Source: Liolophura sinensis
Taxonomy: Eukaryota > Mollusca > Polyplacophora > Chitonida > Chitonidae
DNA length: 64,000 nucleotides
Assembly (NCBI RefSeq): GCF_032854445.1
Contig: NC_088300.1
Coordinates: 2,296,001 to 2,360,000, forward strand
Direction: 5' to 3'
The notes beneath the pieces were generated by a model. The model did not search any database, was not told the origin of the DNA, and saw nothing but the letters and a program-made list of their open reading frames with translations. Shown piece after piece: positions 23,395 through 35,490 of this stretch (its first letter is position 1; every line of letters begins with the position of its first letter). A program made the translations under genes and the position numbers.

Positions 23395-24485
23395 AATTAA
23401 AGCTGTTACGTTCCTAACAGCGATACCGGTGGCCAAGCATGAAGGCGCAAATGAACGTCAAATAAGAAGGCACTGAGAAAGTAATGCACCGAACTAATTT
23501 GCCATGATCGGAAAAAGTAAGCTTTGGAAAACAACTGTTTGCGAACAGATGTTACCACACATAACGACGAACAACTCGATTTAACTGCCTAAGTACACAG
23601 ACACTGGACAATTCAACAACTTCAACATGCATGTACAAACTGTAACGGTATTTACGAAAACAGAGAACATGGAAAAAAAGCATGACAGAAGTGAAAAATA
23701 ATCAACTGGGTTTGAACCCCACACTACCAGATATCACATACAGTATATCTAGTGCTGAAAACCTCCACAGCGTCTTGATCGAGTTAGGCCTTGCCGATCA
23801 CCGCACCTTGTTAAGTAGGTGCATTTCAGGCTGCGTGACACATGGTGTGCGATCACCCCACGCTAATGTCCCATCTGGTTTGCCTGAATTCAGTTCAGTT
23901 TTGAGAGATGGGATCAGTCTACAAGTATATCAAATGTCAAAAGAATCCGTTAGTTGGTTCTTAGAAACAAGATTTTTACAGGTTTTGATCAAAATCCAAG
24001 GAGGCTGTCATGTCACGTGATCGCAGTTAACCAAAAACAGCCAAAATTTGCCTCGTTACCTTGTTCCTGAAATCACCAAATTTCAACAGCATCCAAAGAA
24101 AAAGCTTCCAATAAAACGGAAGAAAAATAATAACAAGAACTGCATGCATTTATACGGCTTCAAAGCGGCCTGTAAGCGTCCATGTTAGACAATGAACTCT
24201 CCGAACGAGTGAATTGGATGTACTTCGGCGAAACCAGAACACTATTTCAGCAATACCCAGCATGACGATCTCCCACAAATGAATCATAGTGTCTGTACTT
24301 AAATCCGAATTGAATTTGGTAAAATTTGACCTGTGTTTACTACCCTGCTTCGTTCAGTAACAGTAAGATTTCAACATTAACATGCCCCAGCTTTTCACGG
24401 GACGGTCCATATGATCTGTCATTCTGGATTATGATAAGTAGCAACTGTATTTGATTTGTGAGTTATTTCAGCAAAATAGCGTGTG
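23395..24485. other. unique non-coding sequence
   Basis: Contains 'tgggtttgaaccccacacta' at about 23708, which on the minus strand has a B-box-like GGTTCAAACCC but no tRNA fold or A box. Nothing else was recognised. Confidence 0.35.
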
Positions 24486-24507
24486 CCCCCCCCCCCCCCC
24501 CCCCCCC
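24486..24507. repeat. 22-base poly-C run
   Basis: An uninterrupted C run between 'gtgtg' and 'acc'. Its length is unreliable with most sequencing chemistries. It could form i-motif or G-quadruplex structures on the two strands. Confidence 0.95.
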
Positions 24508-25097
24508 ACCAAAAGAGGGTATGGATGGTAAGGAGTAGGCTGGATTTGAACCCCAGGCTACTAGGACTCATTTGCTTTTGACTATATCTCAAAAAGAATT
24601 ATTTTTGTTCTTTTCAAGGTATTTTAATAGTTTTAAGGTTATGATAAAGAAGAACATCAAAAATATGAAGTATGGCGTATTTCCCCTCCCCGCCCAGCGC
24701 ACGTACGTACAAAAACTGACAAAACCTCCCATGCAAATAACACGGGAGCTTCGTGCAAGACTCCATGAAACCGGTTCACTTTACACGTGCTCGCTACGGG
24801 GCGTTTATTCTAATTCTGTCCGGCGACAGGATCAGAAAATGAAAGGAACACTGTCTCTACACATGTGGCCCAGCACTGCTATTCGAGAGAAGTGTTTTTT
24901 TCTTTTCCACTGTCTTTCACCATAGCAACAATTAACATCGACCCAAGCCCCAAACATCGGTTCCAATCTAGTGCCTTCCTGTCAATCTTTGTTATCATTT
25001 TGAGCGGTTTTTAAACTTTGACCTACTTCTAACCCAACTACATTGGTCAGTTACAGTACAACTTGCTTACCAAGCAAAACGTTTTTGTACCGTACGG
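24508..25097. other. unique sequence with a minus-strand tRNA-like B box
   Basis: At about 24545-24560 the minus strand reads 'ggggttcaaatccagcctac', a good B box like that of the SINE head. No A box or further SINE sequence could be aligned, so this may be a small SINE fragment. The rest is unremarkable. Confidence 0.35.
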
Positions 25098-25182
25098 GGT
25101 ATCCTCCCACCATAATGCTTGTATAGGTGAAATATTTTTGAGTAGGGTGTAAAACACCAATCAAAGAAATAAATAAATACCA
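25098..25182 (+). mobile_element. SINE 3' fragment
   Basis: 'tcctcccaccataatgctt', 'gtgaaatatttttgagtagg', 'gtaaaacaccaatcaa' and 'gaaataaataaata' follow the order of the molluscan-type SINE tail. It is 5' truncated and lacks the tRNA-derived head. Confidence 0.88.
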
Positions 25183-26333
25183 TATAGGTACGGAGATCCA
25201 CTTTAAACTTACAAGTGAAAATTTTATCCAAAGGTCATTAGCAGGTTTACTGAAAAAGATGGTTTTAGCTTATCAATAAAATTTAAAATGGCTGCTAAAT
25301 CACGTGACTGGCCAAAGAGCACAAAACGTCAAAAGTTGCTTCATATGTTTGCTATTACAAATACTAAGTTTGTTTTTTCTACCTTTACCGATTTTGGAGA
25401 TATTGCAATTTTACGAGCTGACTATGAATAAAAATAAAGTTTTTAAACGCATTTTAAGGGCAAAACTGTCAGTCGTAGCTCTGCGGTCAAAAATGAAGAT
25501 CTGTAGTTGATCTATCTACTGATCAGTTTCAGCTTCATAACTATAACGGTGTCCGGTTACGTAACATTTGAAAATGACACTAAAATGAGCTATAGTTGCA
25601 ATTTAAAGATAAAAGCCGTGGGAAAACCTAAAACCACGCTTGTCTTGTCTTGTTTCTTCAAAATTCAACCACAGGTCAGCATCGAACTAAAACGACCAAT
25701 ATCGAGCATCCAAAATTTTTGAAACATTACGCATAAAATTTTCAACCCCCATCTCCCCAGTAGTCTTGTACATGCGTATCAATTTTCAATACAATCAGAT
25801 CAGCGGTTCTGGAGAAGAATTTTATTTAGATTTCCATAATGCTCCAATATCGCCGAAAAGTCACAGGTCACAGGTGGGTAAATTTGTATGCTCCAGCAGG
25901 TAGCCCAAGCGATTTGGTAATGAACATGTGTAGAAAGTTAACAGCTGTGACACGCACTTTTCTCGCAAACGAAAAAAACAGTTGTCAGAGAAGAAGAAAA
26001 CTAATCCGAGCGAGAGCAATAGTCTTCCAAGCCAAGCACCATGCCACCATGTCCCGTCAAACGGCCACTGTCTGCCCTTGGCCATGTCCTTATATGTGTA
26101 TGGTAATTCTAACTATACCATATATATTAAAATTAAGATAATATTGGTATATGTGAACATACTATATACTTTCAAGTGTTCTCATGCATTCTCAACCTGA
26201 TCTCTAAACACATTCATATGCAAATTGATTTAATTTATTCATTCTCTTAAATTGTGCATACCAGTATTCAGTAACATGCCTCATCATTGATCTACCCAGT
26301 AAGATTTACTTGTTTCATATTTTATTTTTGTAG
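25183..26333. other. unique non-coding sequence
   Basis: AT-rich to moderately complex. Short ORFs of 68-100 codons in several frames have no recognised domain. Confidence 0.4.
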
Positions 26334-26583
26334 GGGGAGCCTCCGTGGCTCAGTNNNNNNNNNNNNNNNNNNNNNNNNNNNNNNNNNNNNNNNNNNNNNN
26401 NNNNNNNNNNNNNNNNNNNNNNNNNNNNNNNNNNNNNNNNNNNNNNNNNNNNNNNNNNNNNNNNNNNNNNNNNNNNNNNNNNNNNNNNNNNNNNNNNNNN
26501 NNNNNNNNNNNNNNNNNNNNNNNNNNNNNNNNNNNNNNNNNNNNNNNNNNNNNNCAAAACGACGTATAACACAAACAACCAAA
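26334..26583 (+). mobile_element. SINE containing an assembly gap
   Basis: 'ggagcctccgtggctcagt' just left of the Ns is the SINE head (compare the minus-strand copy at 12.95 kb). Right of the Ns, 'acgacgtataacacaaacaa' resembles the SINE tail 'acggcgtaaaacaccaatca'. Head-to-tail distance including Ns is close to the intact copy at 38.98-39.24 kb. The missing bases are probably the middle of one element. Confidence 0.72.
26355..26554. other. assembly gap, 200 N
   Basis: Exactly 200 N, a conventional placeholder size, so the real length is unknown. Translations across it are meaningless. Confidence 0.99.
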
Positions 26584-26644
26584 GAACTAAGAAAGCTGGG
26601 AAGACACAAGGAATGTTCCAGGCGCATGAGTGAAATCAGTATTT

Positions 26645-26830
26645 AAATCGGGTATTATGCTAGTATATAAGTTGTCGATAATGAAACATGCATCTCAGGT
26701 GCGCTTTGATTGCAACTGTTCAAAATCCAACATGGCGATCTAACTCAACACGATGAACATACGAGACCTAGCCCCGGGTTAAGCGGAATTAGACACAATC
26801 ATGAAGCAGAGTGCCAGAGATTCCGGACAC
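26645..26830. repeat. dispersed repeat family B, copy 2
   Basis: Aligns by eye with 15640-15812 in the same orientation: 'attatgctagtatataag', 'gcgctttgattgcaactgtt', 'caacacgatgaacatacga' and 'acacaatcatgaagcagag'. It lies about 60 bp right of the gapped SINE. Confidence 0.65.
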
Positions 26831-26994
26831 CCGCAACATACTCACTTACATGGGAATTATAATCATTGCAAACTTAAGATACTTAGAGTGAAAGCGTTTG
26901 ATGGAATAATCTTGATACACAATAGTTTTAGGAGTAATAGCTTGTGATCTTCATTGAAATCACCATATAAACACATGGGACATTGACACAGAAT

Positions 26995-27246
26995 GACACA
27001 GTCACTGTGACTGTGGAGTAAACCAATCATCAAGTCTTGCGGTTGTAGAACTAACAAATTATCATGACTTACGATTATAGAACTAACCGATCATCATGAT
27101 TTTCAACTCTGGAGCAAACCAATCATAATGACTCACGGTTATAGGACTAGCCAATCATAATGACTCACGGTTATAGAACTAGCCAGTCATCATGACTTAC
27201 GGTTATAGAACTACCCAATCATAAAACCGACATAACGACTTACGCG
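26995..27246. repeat. 32-bp minisatellite, about eight diverged copies
   Basis: 'aatcataatgactcacggtt' plus 'ataggactagcc' is the clearest unit (32 bp). Flanking units have 'atcatcatgacttacg' and 'atcaagtcttgcgg' variants. Confidence 0.88.
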
Positions 27247-28424
27247 CTCAGAACGTAGCATTCATTATGGTCCTTCAAGTATTGCATGAAGTTTCTCTTT
27301 TGTATGAAAACTGTTGCAAGCTGATACAAGTAAAAATCTTAACACTGAAATATTACACATGTTCCTCAACAATAAAATTACGAAATTAAATGATTAATGG
27401 ATACAACATATATAAAGAGAAACGAAATGCAGGAAACCAAGATGTGATGGAAATGATCTGAAAATCAATATGGCTGATCTGAGGGACCAAATGAGGAAGT
27501 TATCAAAACCCGGAGGGCTTAAGTCTGTCATTCCTTGAGTAGCACAGCTTGATAACAGACTGATTAAGAGGCAAGCATGCTCTTCACAAAGCAGCCAGGT
27601 ATGGCCTGTTATCCGCGGTGCACCTGGACGGCAGACTGGTAACAGATCGATGCTAGTCCCACGTGTCGGTTGCCATCGGCATGACGGGAAGTGTTAACTC
27701 GATGTTAACTAGGAACGGATTTCGCCAATATATCATCTAAACCATAAGGTGTTCATTAAAACATACAGAAAGGCCTTCGATATTTGCCCACTCTGCGAGT
27801 CCATAAGGACCATGGTAGTATAACGTCAGGTCTGTTGTTTACAGGGATGGTCCTGTATGTACCGTCTGCATGACATTTGCAACATACAACTTAATATTCA
27901 CTAACATTTTAATATCTATTCTGGGGTCTCTTGAAATGCACATTCGGTAATCATGGATCTAAATAAAAGGACTAGGTGTAAGGCTTCCTGTAAACATTAA
28001 CAATAGGGTAGGACCTTTTGGACTAACTGATCAAGAAGCGTTGCTCGCCATGTAAGTGGAATAGTATGCACAGAGCTCATATAGACAATGGGTAAGTAAA
28101 CAAGTTTGGCAGAATACAGACTGCTATGGATTGGATAGGCAATGTACATAATAGAACAGTAAACAATACATGACAGTTACAATAATAAGCAAAGTATCCA
28201 ATCACAGCTCAGGCCATCACCGGTAAAACAATATCGCAAGTCAAATTCCCAAAACCTGTTTTGTTCATAAAATTACCATCGTTGTCTCATGAAATATATA
28301 TATAATTTTTTAACGGAACATACTTACTCGGAAGTAGAAGTAATCCACAACATCCATTGATGTGGGAAAGACATAGAATAGGATTTAATCCAGGACGCAA
28401 TCCATAACACTTTATTTTTTCACA
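27247..28424. other. unique non-coding sequence
   Basis: AT-rich complex sequence. No SINE, tandem repeat or exon was recognised. Confidence 0.45.
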
Positions 28425-28612
28425 TTGAAAGGTCCAAAGGTCAATAGCCTCACATGAAACATGGAAAGGTCCAAAGATCAATATCCTCTCATGAAACACT
28501 GAAAGGTCCAAAGGTCAATAGCCACACATGAAACATTGAAAGGTCCAAAGGTCAATATCCTGTCATGAAACATTGAAAGGTAGAAAAGGTCAATATCCTC
28601 TCATGAAAGAAA
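28425..28612. repeat. 36-bp minisatellite, five copies
   Basis: 'gaaaggtccaaaggtcaata' recurs at 36-bp spacing (28427, 28463 and so on), linked by 'cctcacatgaaacat'. The last copy has a small insertion ('ggtagaaaaggtc'). Confidence 0.92.
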
Positions 28613-31600
28613 GAAAAAGTGTCAAATATCGCAGGTACACTTTTATTTCAAGTATTCATATAAATACGGTGGTGATATTAAAACTGCACATCTCTTAGCA
28701 CTGGATTCAGCGAAATTAGATGGACTAAATCTTGAAGAGGGATTGTAGTGTAGAGAATCGAGAAGCGCCACGTGGATACAAGCCTATATATAAATGAGGG
28801 ATTGTACTGTAGAGTGTCGAAAAGTCCCGTGTGGATACATGTTTATATACTGATGAGGGTTGGTAGTGTACAGTGTCGAAAGTCCCACGTGGATACATGT
28901 TTATATATTGATGAGGGATTGTAATGTAGAGTGTCGAAAAGTCCCTCGTGGATACAAGTTTACATATTTATGAGGGATTGAAGAGTAGAGAATCGAGAAG
29001 TCCCACGTGGGTACATGTTTATATACTGATGAGGGATTGTGGTGTAGAGTGTTGAAAAGTCCCATCTGGATACATGTTTATATACTGATGAGGGATTGTA
29101 GTGTAAAGAATCGAAAAGCACCACGTGGATACATGTTTATACACTGATGAGGGATTGTAGTGTAAAGAATCGAGAAGCACCACATGGATACATGTTTATA
29201 TACTGATGAGAGATTGTAGTGTAGAGAATCGAGAAGTCCCACGAGGATACATGTCTATATATTAATGATTGATTGCAGTGTAGAGAATTGAGAAGTCCCA
29301 CGTGGATACATGTCTATATATTGATGAGAGATTGAAGTGTAGAGAATCGAGAAGTCCCACGTGGGTACATGTTTATATACTGATGAGGGATTGTAGTGTA
29401 GAGTGTCGAAAAGTCCCACGTGGATACATGTCTATATATTGATGAGAGATTGAAGTGTAGAGAATCGAGAAGTCCCACGTGGGTACATGTTTATATACTG
29501 ATGAGGGATTGTGGTGTAGAGTGTTGGAAAGTCCCACGTAGATACATGTCTATATATTGATGAGGGATTGTAGTGTAGAGAATCGAGAAGTCCCACGTGG
29601 ATACATGTTTATATATTGATGAGGGATTGTAGTGTAGAGTGTTGAAAAGTCCCACGTGGATACATGTCTATATATTGATGAGGGATTGTAGTGTAGAGAA
29701 TCGAGGAGTCCAACGTGGATACATGTTTATAAACTGATGAGGGATAGTAATGTAGAGTGTCGGGAAGTCCCACGTGGATACATGTTGATATATTGATGAG
29801 GGATTGTAGTGTAGAGTTTCGAGAAGTCCCACGTGGATACATGTTTATATACTGATGAAGGATTGTAGTGTAGAGTGTCGAGAAGTCCCACGTGGATACA
29901 TGTCTATATATTGATGAGGGATTGTAGTGTAGAGAATCGAGGAGTCAAGCGTGGATACATGTTTATATACTGATGAGGGATTAAAGTGTAGAGAAACGAG
30001 ATGTCCCACGTGGATACATGTTTATGTACTGATGAGGGATTGTAGTGTAGAGTGTCGAAAAGTACCACGTGGATACATATTTATATATTGATGAGGGATT
30101 GTAGTGTAGAGTGTCAAAAACTCCCACGTGGATACATGTCTATACATTGCTGAGGGATTGTAATGTAGAGAATCGAGAAGCACCACATGGATACATGTTT
30201 ATATACTGATGAGAGATTGTAGTGTAGAGAATCGAGAAGTCCCACGAGGATACATGTCTATATATTAATGATTGATTGCAGTGTAGAGAATTGAGAAGTC
30301 CCACGTGGATACATGTTTATATACTGATGAGGGATTGTGGTGTAGAGTGTCGAAAAGTCCCACGTAGATACATGTCTATATATTGATGAGGGATTGTAGT
30401 GTAGAGAATCGACGAGTCCAACATGGACACATGTTTATATATTGATAAGGGATTAAAGTGCATAGAAACGAGATGTCCCACGTGGATACATGTATATATA
30501 TTGATGAGGGATTGTAGTGTAGAGAATCGAGAAGTCCCACGTGGATACATGTTTATATACTGATGAGGGATTGTAGTGTAAAGAATCGAAAAGCCCACCT
30601 GGGTAGATGTTTATATACTGATTAAAGATTGTAGTGTAGAGAATCGAGATGTCCCACGTGGATACTTGTTTATATACTGATGAGGGATTGTAATGTAGAG
30701 AATCGAGAAGCACCACATGGATACATGTTTATATACTGATGAGAGATTGTAGTGTAGAGAATCGAGAAGTCCCACGAGGATACATGTCTATATATTAATG
30801 ATTGATTGCAGTGTAGAGAATTGAGAAGTCCCACGTGGATACATGTTTATATACTGATGAGGGATTGTAGTGTAGAGAATCGAGAAGTCCCACGTGGATA
30901 CATGTTTATATACTGATGAGGGATTGTAGTGTAAAGAATCGAAAAGCCCACCTGGGTAGATGTTTGTATACTGATTAAAGATTGTAGTGTAGAGAATCGA
31001 GATGCACCACGTGGATACATGTTTATATACTGATGAGGGATTGTGGTGTAGAGAATCGAGAAGTCCCACGTGGATACATGTTTATATACTGATGAGGGAT
31101 TGTAGTGTACAGTGTCGAAAAGTTCCACGTGGATACATGTCTATATATTGATGAGGGATTGTAGTGTAGAGAATCGAGAAGTCTCACGTGGGCACATGTT
31201 TATACATTGATGACGGATTGTATAGTAGAGAATCAAGAAGCACCAGATGGATACATGTCTATATATTGATGAGGGATTGTAGTGTAGAGGATCGAGGAGT
31301 CAAGCGTGGATACATGTTTATATACTGATGAGGGATTGTGGTGTAGAGTTTCGAGAAGTCCCACGTGGATACATGTTTATATACTGATGAAGGATTGTAG
31401 TGTAGAGTGTCGAGAAGTCCCACGTGGATACATGTCTATATATTGATGAGGGATTGTAGTGTAGAGGATCGAGGAGTCAAGCGTGGATACATGTTTATAT
31501 ACTGATGAGGGATTGTAGTGTAGAGTGTCGAGAAGTCCCACGTGGATACATGTTTATATACTGATGAAGGATTGTAGTGTAGAGTGTCGAGAAGTCCCAC

Positions 31601-33085
31601 GTGGATACATGTTTATATACTGATGAGGGATTGTAGTGTAGAGGATCGAGGAGTCAAGCGTGGATACATGTTTATATACTGATGAGGGATTGTAGTGTAG
31701 AGAATTGAGGAGTCCAACATGGATACATGTTTATATATTGATGAGGGATTAAAGTGTAGAGAAACGAGATGTCCCACGTGGATACATGTTTATGTACTGA
31801 TGAGGGATTTTGGTGTAGAGTGTCGAAAAGTTCCACGTGGATACATGTTTATATATTGATGAGGGATTGTAGTGTAGAGTGTCAAAAACTCCCACGTGGA
31901 TACATGTCTATATATTGATGAGGGATTGTAGTGTAGAGAAAGCAGATGTCCCACGTGGACACATGTTTACACATTGCTGAGGGATTGTAATGTAGAGAAT
32001 CGAGAAGCACCACATGGATACATGTTTATATACTGATGAGAGATTGTAGTGTAGAGAATCGAGAAGTCCCACGAGGATACATGTCTATATATTAATGATT
32101 GATTGCAGTGTAGAGAATTGAGAAGTCCCACGTGGATACATGTTTATATACTGATTAAAGATTGTAGTGTAGAGAATCGAGATGTCCCACGTGGATACTT
32201 GTTTATATACTGATGAGGGATTGTAATGTAGAGAATCGAGAAGCACCACATGGATACATGTTTATATACTGATGAGAGATTGTAGTGTAGAGAATCGAGA
32301 AGTCCCACGAGGATACATGTCTATATATTAATGATTGATTGCAGTGTAGAGAATCGAGAAGTCCCACGTAGATACATGTTTATATACTAATGCGGGATTG
32401 TGGTGTAGAGTGTCAAAAAGTCCCACGTGGATACATGTTTATATATTGATGAGGGATTGTAGTGTAGAGTGTCGAAAAGTCCCACGTGGATACATGTCCA
32501 TATATTAATGAGGGATTGTAGTGTAGAGAAGCCCCATGTTGATATATGTTTATTCATTGATGAGGGATTGTACTGTAGAGAATCGAGAAGTCCTACGTGG
32601 ATACTTATATAAATATTGATGAGGGACTGTAGTGTAGAGGATCGAGAAGCACCACGTGGATACGCGTCTATACATTAATGATTGATTGCAGTGTAGAGAA
32701 TCGAGAAGCACCACATGGATACATGTTTATATATTGATGACTGATTGTAGTGTAGAGAATCGAGAAGTCCCACGGGGAAAGATGTTTATATACTGATGAG
32801 GGATTGTAGTGTAGAGAATCGAGAAGTCCCACGTGGATACATGTTTATATATTAATAAGGATGATAGTGTAGAGAATCGAGAAGCACCACGTGAATACAT
32901 GTCTGTATATTGACGAGGGATTGTAGTGTAGAAAATCGAGAAGTCAAGCGTGGATACATGTTTATACACGGATGAGGGATTGTAGTGCAGACAGTCGACA
33001 AGTCCCACGTGGATACATGTCTGTGTATTGATGAGGGATTGTAGTATAGAGAATCAAGAAGTCCCCATGGGAATACATGAATATA

Positions 33086-33298
33086 CAGGGTTTACCAGAA
33101 GTCGCGCACAATCCTGATTTTTATTTTTTTTTTGTCTGTGTTTCAAATTGAATACTGATTTTAAATTTGTTTCTTTCTTTCAGAGTTAATCATGGCCAAT
33201 AAACTAACAGTACAAGACAGAATTGAATTGGTTTTTATGTTTTCAAGAGATGGGACAACAGACCGCTCTGGATGGTGCGCGACTTTTGGGACACCCTG
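33086..33298 (+). mobile_element. internally deleted Tc1/mariner-type element (MITE-like), 213 bp
   Basis: Terminal inverted repeats of 24 bp lie at 33086-33109 ('cagggtttaccagaagtcgc...') and 33275-33298 ('...acttttgggacaccctg'), with three mismatches. Both ends are flanked by TA (33084-33085 and 33299-33300), the target duplication typical of Tc1/mariner. Removing the element and one TA restores a normal 59-bp satellite unit across the junction (catgaata-TA-ttgatg type). Inside, a pyrimidine tract ending in cag and then an ATG at 33192 begin a fragment of transposase; the catalytic part is missing. It is non-autonomous and could only have moved with a transposase supplied in trans. Confidence 0.9.
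33192..33270 (+). pseudogene. transposase N-terminal fragment in the deleted element
   Basis: About 24 codons from ATG (MANKLTVQDRIELVFMFSRD...) resemble the N-terminal helix-turn-helix start of mariner-like transposases that carry a DUF4817-type domain. The frame then runs into the right inverted repeat and satellite DNA and stops at 33429. No DDE catalytic region is present. The family assignment is from memory of the N-terminal pattern and is moderately sure. Confidence 0.6.
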
Positions 33299-33363
33299 TA
33301 TATTGATGAAGAATTGTAGTGTAGAGAGTCAAGAAGCACCACGTGGATACATGTTTATATATT

Positions 33364-34239
33364 GTATTGAACCATTCAAATCTAATTGCTCACACAATCC
33401 ACGTGCATTTACATCGGAGTTTTGTGGGTAAAATCAACAATATCTTATCTAAAACGCCTTACACAGATATACTAGTATATCTTTCTCAACATTTTTCTAA
33501 ATGCCGACGGGGTTTTCATCTTGTAGCTTACTGATGGTATATATTACCATTGAGTTTACTAGGTTTGGCCAGACAATGAAAACAGATGTAACTTTTAGCG
33601 TTTAACTCAATCAATGACTTAGTGTTCCACTGCTGCATCCGATGTCTAAGATGCACATAATCAGGTACCACGGTTGATCAGATACGTGTTGAGCATTATA
33701 TACATGTATTATGAATATAACAAGTTATCAATGGGCTACAAAAAGAACCACCAGTAAATATGCACGTGTCAAAAAGCTAAAAACAAATGGATTCATGTGA
33801 GTGAAAAGCATCTATCTTAATCCACATAAGAACGTTTTTGTAATTTTAAGTAAACACATTTACGACTCATATTGTTTTTAAATTTTGAGCAGTTTTCCAT
33901 TTTACTTCCCTTTTTGCAATGCTTCAATACATTCGATGAAAAAGTTATAGCATAACCATTTCAAGACAAATTTCACAAATATAATATACAAGAAACAAGA
34001 TACAGCAAGAGAATCAACTCGTGGATGTGTAGGTTTCCAACAACATTTCATGTGTACCACTCGTGCACAGCAATTTTTGGAGAGTAACTGACCCATCCCA
34101 TATGCTGAGTGCCAAGAACACAGCTAGATTGTCGGTTTTAAGCACAAAAGTATGACTGTTCTGTATGGCGATACTATTCGGTATTGAACCTGTGCTTCGC
34201 TCATACAAGGCTCGGCTGCAGGGTGTGGCTGTGGCAGAC
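33364..34239. other. unique non-coding sequence
   Basis: AT-rich to moderately complex. No exon or repeat was recognised. Confidence 0.45.
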
Positions 34240-34790
34240 ATATAGATGTGTGAAGGGCAGATACAATAACAATGTAAATATTTCGTATCGAGTAGGCTAC
34301 ACCTGTACGTCGTTCCTTGTGAGGAATCACAGCGCACTCCACCATCTTACCGATTAATAGCAGTGGTAATAACCGTTATTCTGCCCATTAAAGCTCGATA
34401 AGTGCCCGTCCATCTTCTGGTCAAGTCGTGCTGGTCATTTCTAAAGGCACTCTCTGAAACGGGAATGTATTATTTCCAGCAGGATAAACAATTTTCGCCT
34501 CCTGTCGCCATCTTAAATCTCTTTATTCTTAATAACCGCGGGACTTGCCTTTTAATGGCAGAGGTTGCGTGCCAGTGACCCACAGGCACGAACTCTCCGT
34601 CCATTAAGATTATATAACTCCAACGGTCACCCTGAGGGGAGAACGCTACAGTGGCCAGGACATCGGTCTGGCCTGCGCCACACCTGGTGGTGTAGAGTCA
34701 TGACGGCCAACTGTTGATCTTTCGATATACAGCTTCTTTTCAAATGCCAAGGACGACATCGATCAACTCGGACGTGGGATGGGCAGTTTT
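34240..34790. repeat. diverged duplicated segment, copy 1
   Basis: Collinear words shared with 36260-36790 include 'gtgtgaaggg(a)cag', 'ttccttgtgaggaat' (against 'tccttgtttgggat'), 'tgcccgtccatcttc' (against 'tgcttgtccatcttc'), 'gggaatgtattattt', 'gcgtgccagtga', 'ccattaagat' and 'cttttcaaatgccaaggacg'. The offset is 2.00-2.02 kb throughout, so this is one event followed by divergence. There is no coding potential, and the GC-richer, high-complexity character suggests a duplicated regulatory element. Confidence 0.8.
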
Positions 34791-35329
34791 TGAACTACAC
34801 AATGACTTTTATACATGTGACGCTCGTGTAAGTTAAACCCATGTATACACTTGCACGTGACGTTCGATTTAGCACCTACACATATCTGGTGATGTAACGA
34901 GAGCAATGCTATAATGGGGCAAATTCTACGTTCCTACAGTTACTTGAAAACAAATGTATAAAAGTGCTTTCCGTGCCTTACGACTGCAAAGTTAGAGTAT
35001 TCACAAACCGTTGATTAATCTAGCAATACTGAAATGAGCCAAGGAAAAGTTCAACTGCAGGAACTATATTTGAAAATTAGCAATGTAATAATTTGCTAAC
35101 AGAAACGAATAAGCTACGCCACATCCTATCATCCTGTCCTGCTAGTGAAATCACAATAACATGTAATATATATAGACGAATTGATAACTCCAAGTAAAGA
35201 CAGACTCTCTGATTCCTCCAGAATTAATGGAAATGGTTTATCGTATCTTCTCATAAATGCTGAGCGATTTTAAGGGGTACGAAACTGAACATATTTGGAG
35301 GAGGCCAACTTAACATTCAATCGGAAATT
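34791..35329. other. unique non-coding sequence between the duplicated segments
   Basis: AT-rich, nothing recognisable. Confidence 0.45.
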
Positions 35330-35490
35330 ATTTATTTATCGATAATATATATCGATATCGGTAATTTATGTATCGATATCGTTAAATGATTTATCGATAT
35401 CGATAGATTAATTCGATGCATTGGCAGCGACTCATCGATATAATTAATTAATTTATAGACATCGATAAATGATTTATTGACATTAATAAA
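35330..35490. repeat. 21-bp palindromic AT-rich repeat, block 1
   Basis: 'cgatatcg' cores recur at about 21-bp spacing ('cgatatcggtaatttatgta', 'cgatatcgttaaatgattta'), then degenerate. The units are themselves palindromic (ATCGATATCGAT). Confidence 0.82.

Larger units (their letters stand above)
28731..33363. repeat. 59-bp satellite array, about 75 copies, interrupted by a transposon
   Basis: The unit is 'gatgagggattgtagtgtag' + 'agaatcgagaagtcccacgt' + 'ggatacatgtttatatact', 59 bp (gatgag at 29028 and 29087). Variants include agtgtcgaaaag for agaatcgagaag, caccacatgg for cccacgtgg, and 'taatgattgattgcag'. A three-unit block with these variants recurs near 29.2, 30.2, 30.75, 32.05 and 32.3 kb, so higher-order structure is present. 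Most units carry the palindrome CACGTG. One final unit (33301-33363) lies right of the inserted element. ORFs of about 93 codons on the minus strand are artefacts. Confidence 0.98.

Noticed and set aside
26287-26646. ORFs running across the run of Ns.
   Set aside because: The residues are unknown and the openness comes only from the gap.
28731-33363. 'ctgatgag' followed by 'cgaaa' in many 59-bp units resembles a hammerhead ribozyme core.
   Set aside because: The sequence between the two boxes does not form a proper stem II, many units have gaga instead of gaaa, and no stem III or cleavage-site geometry fits.
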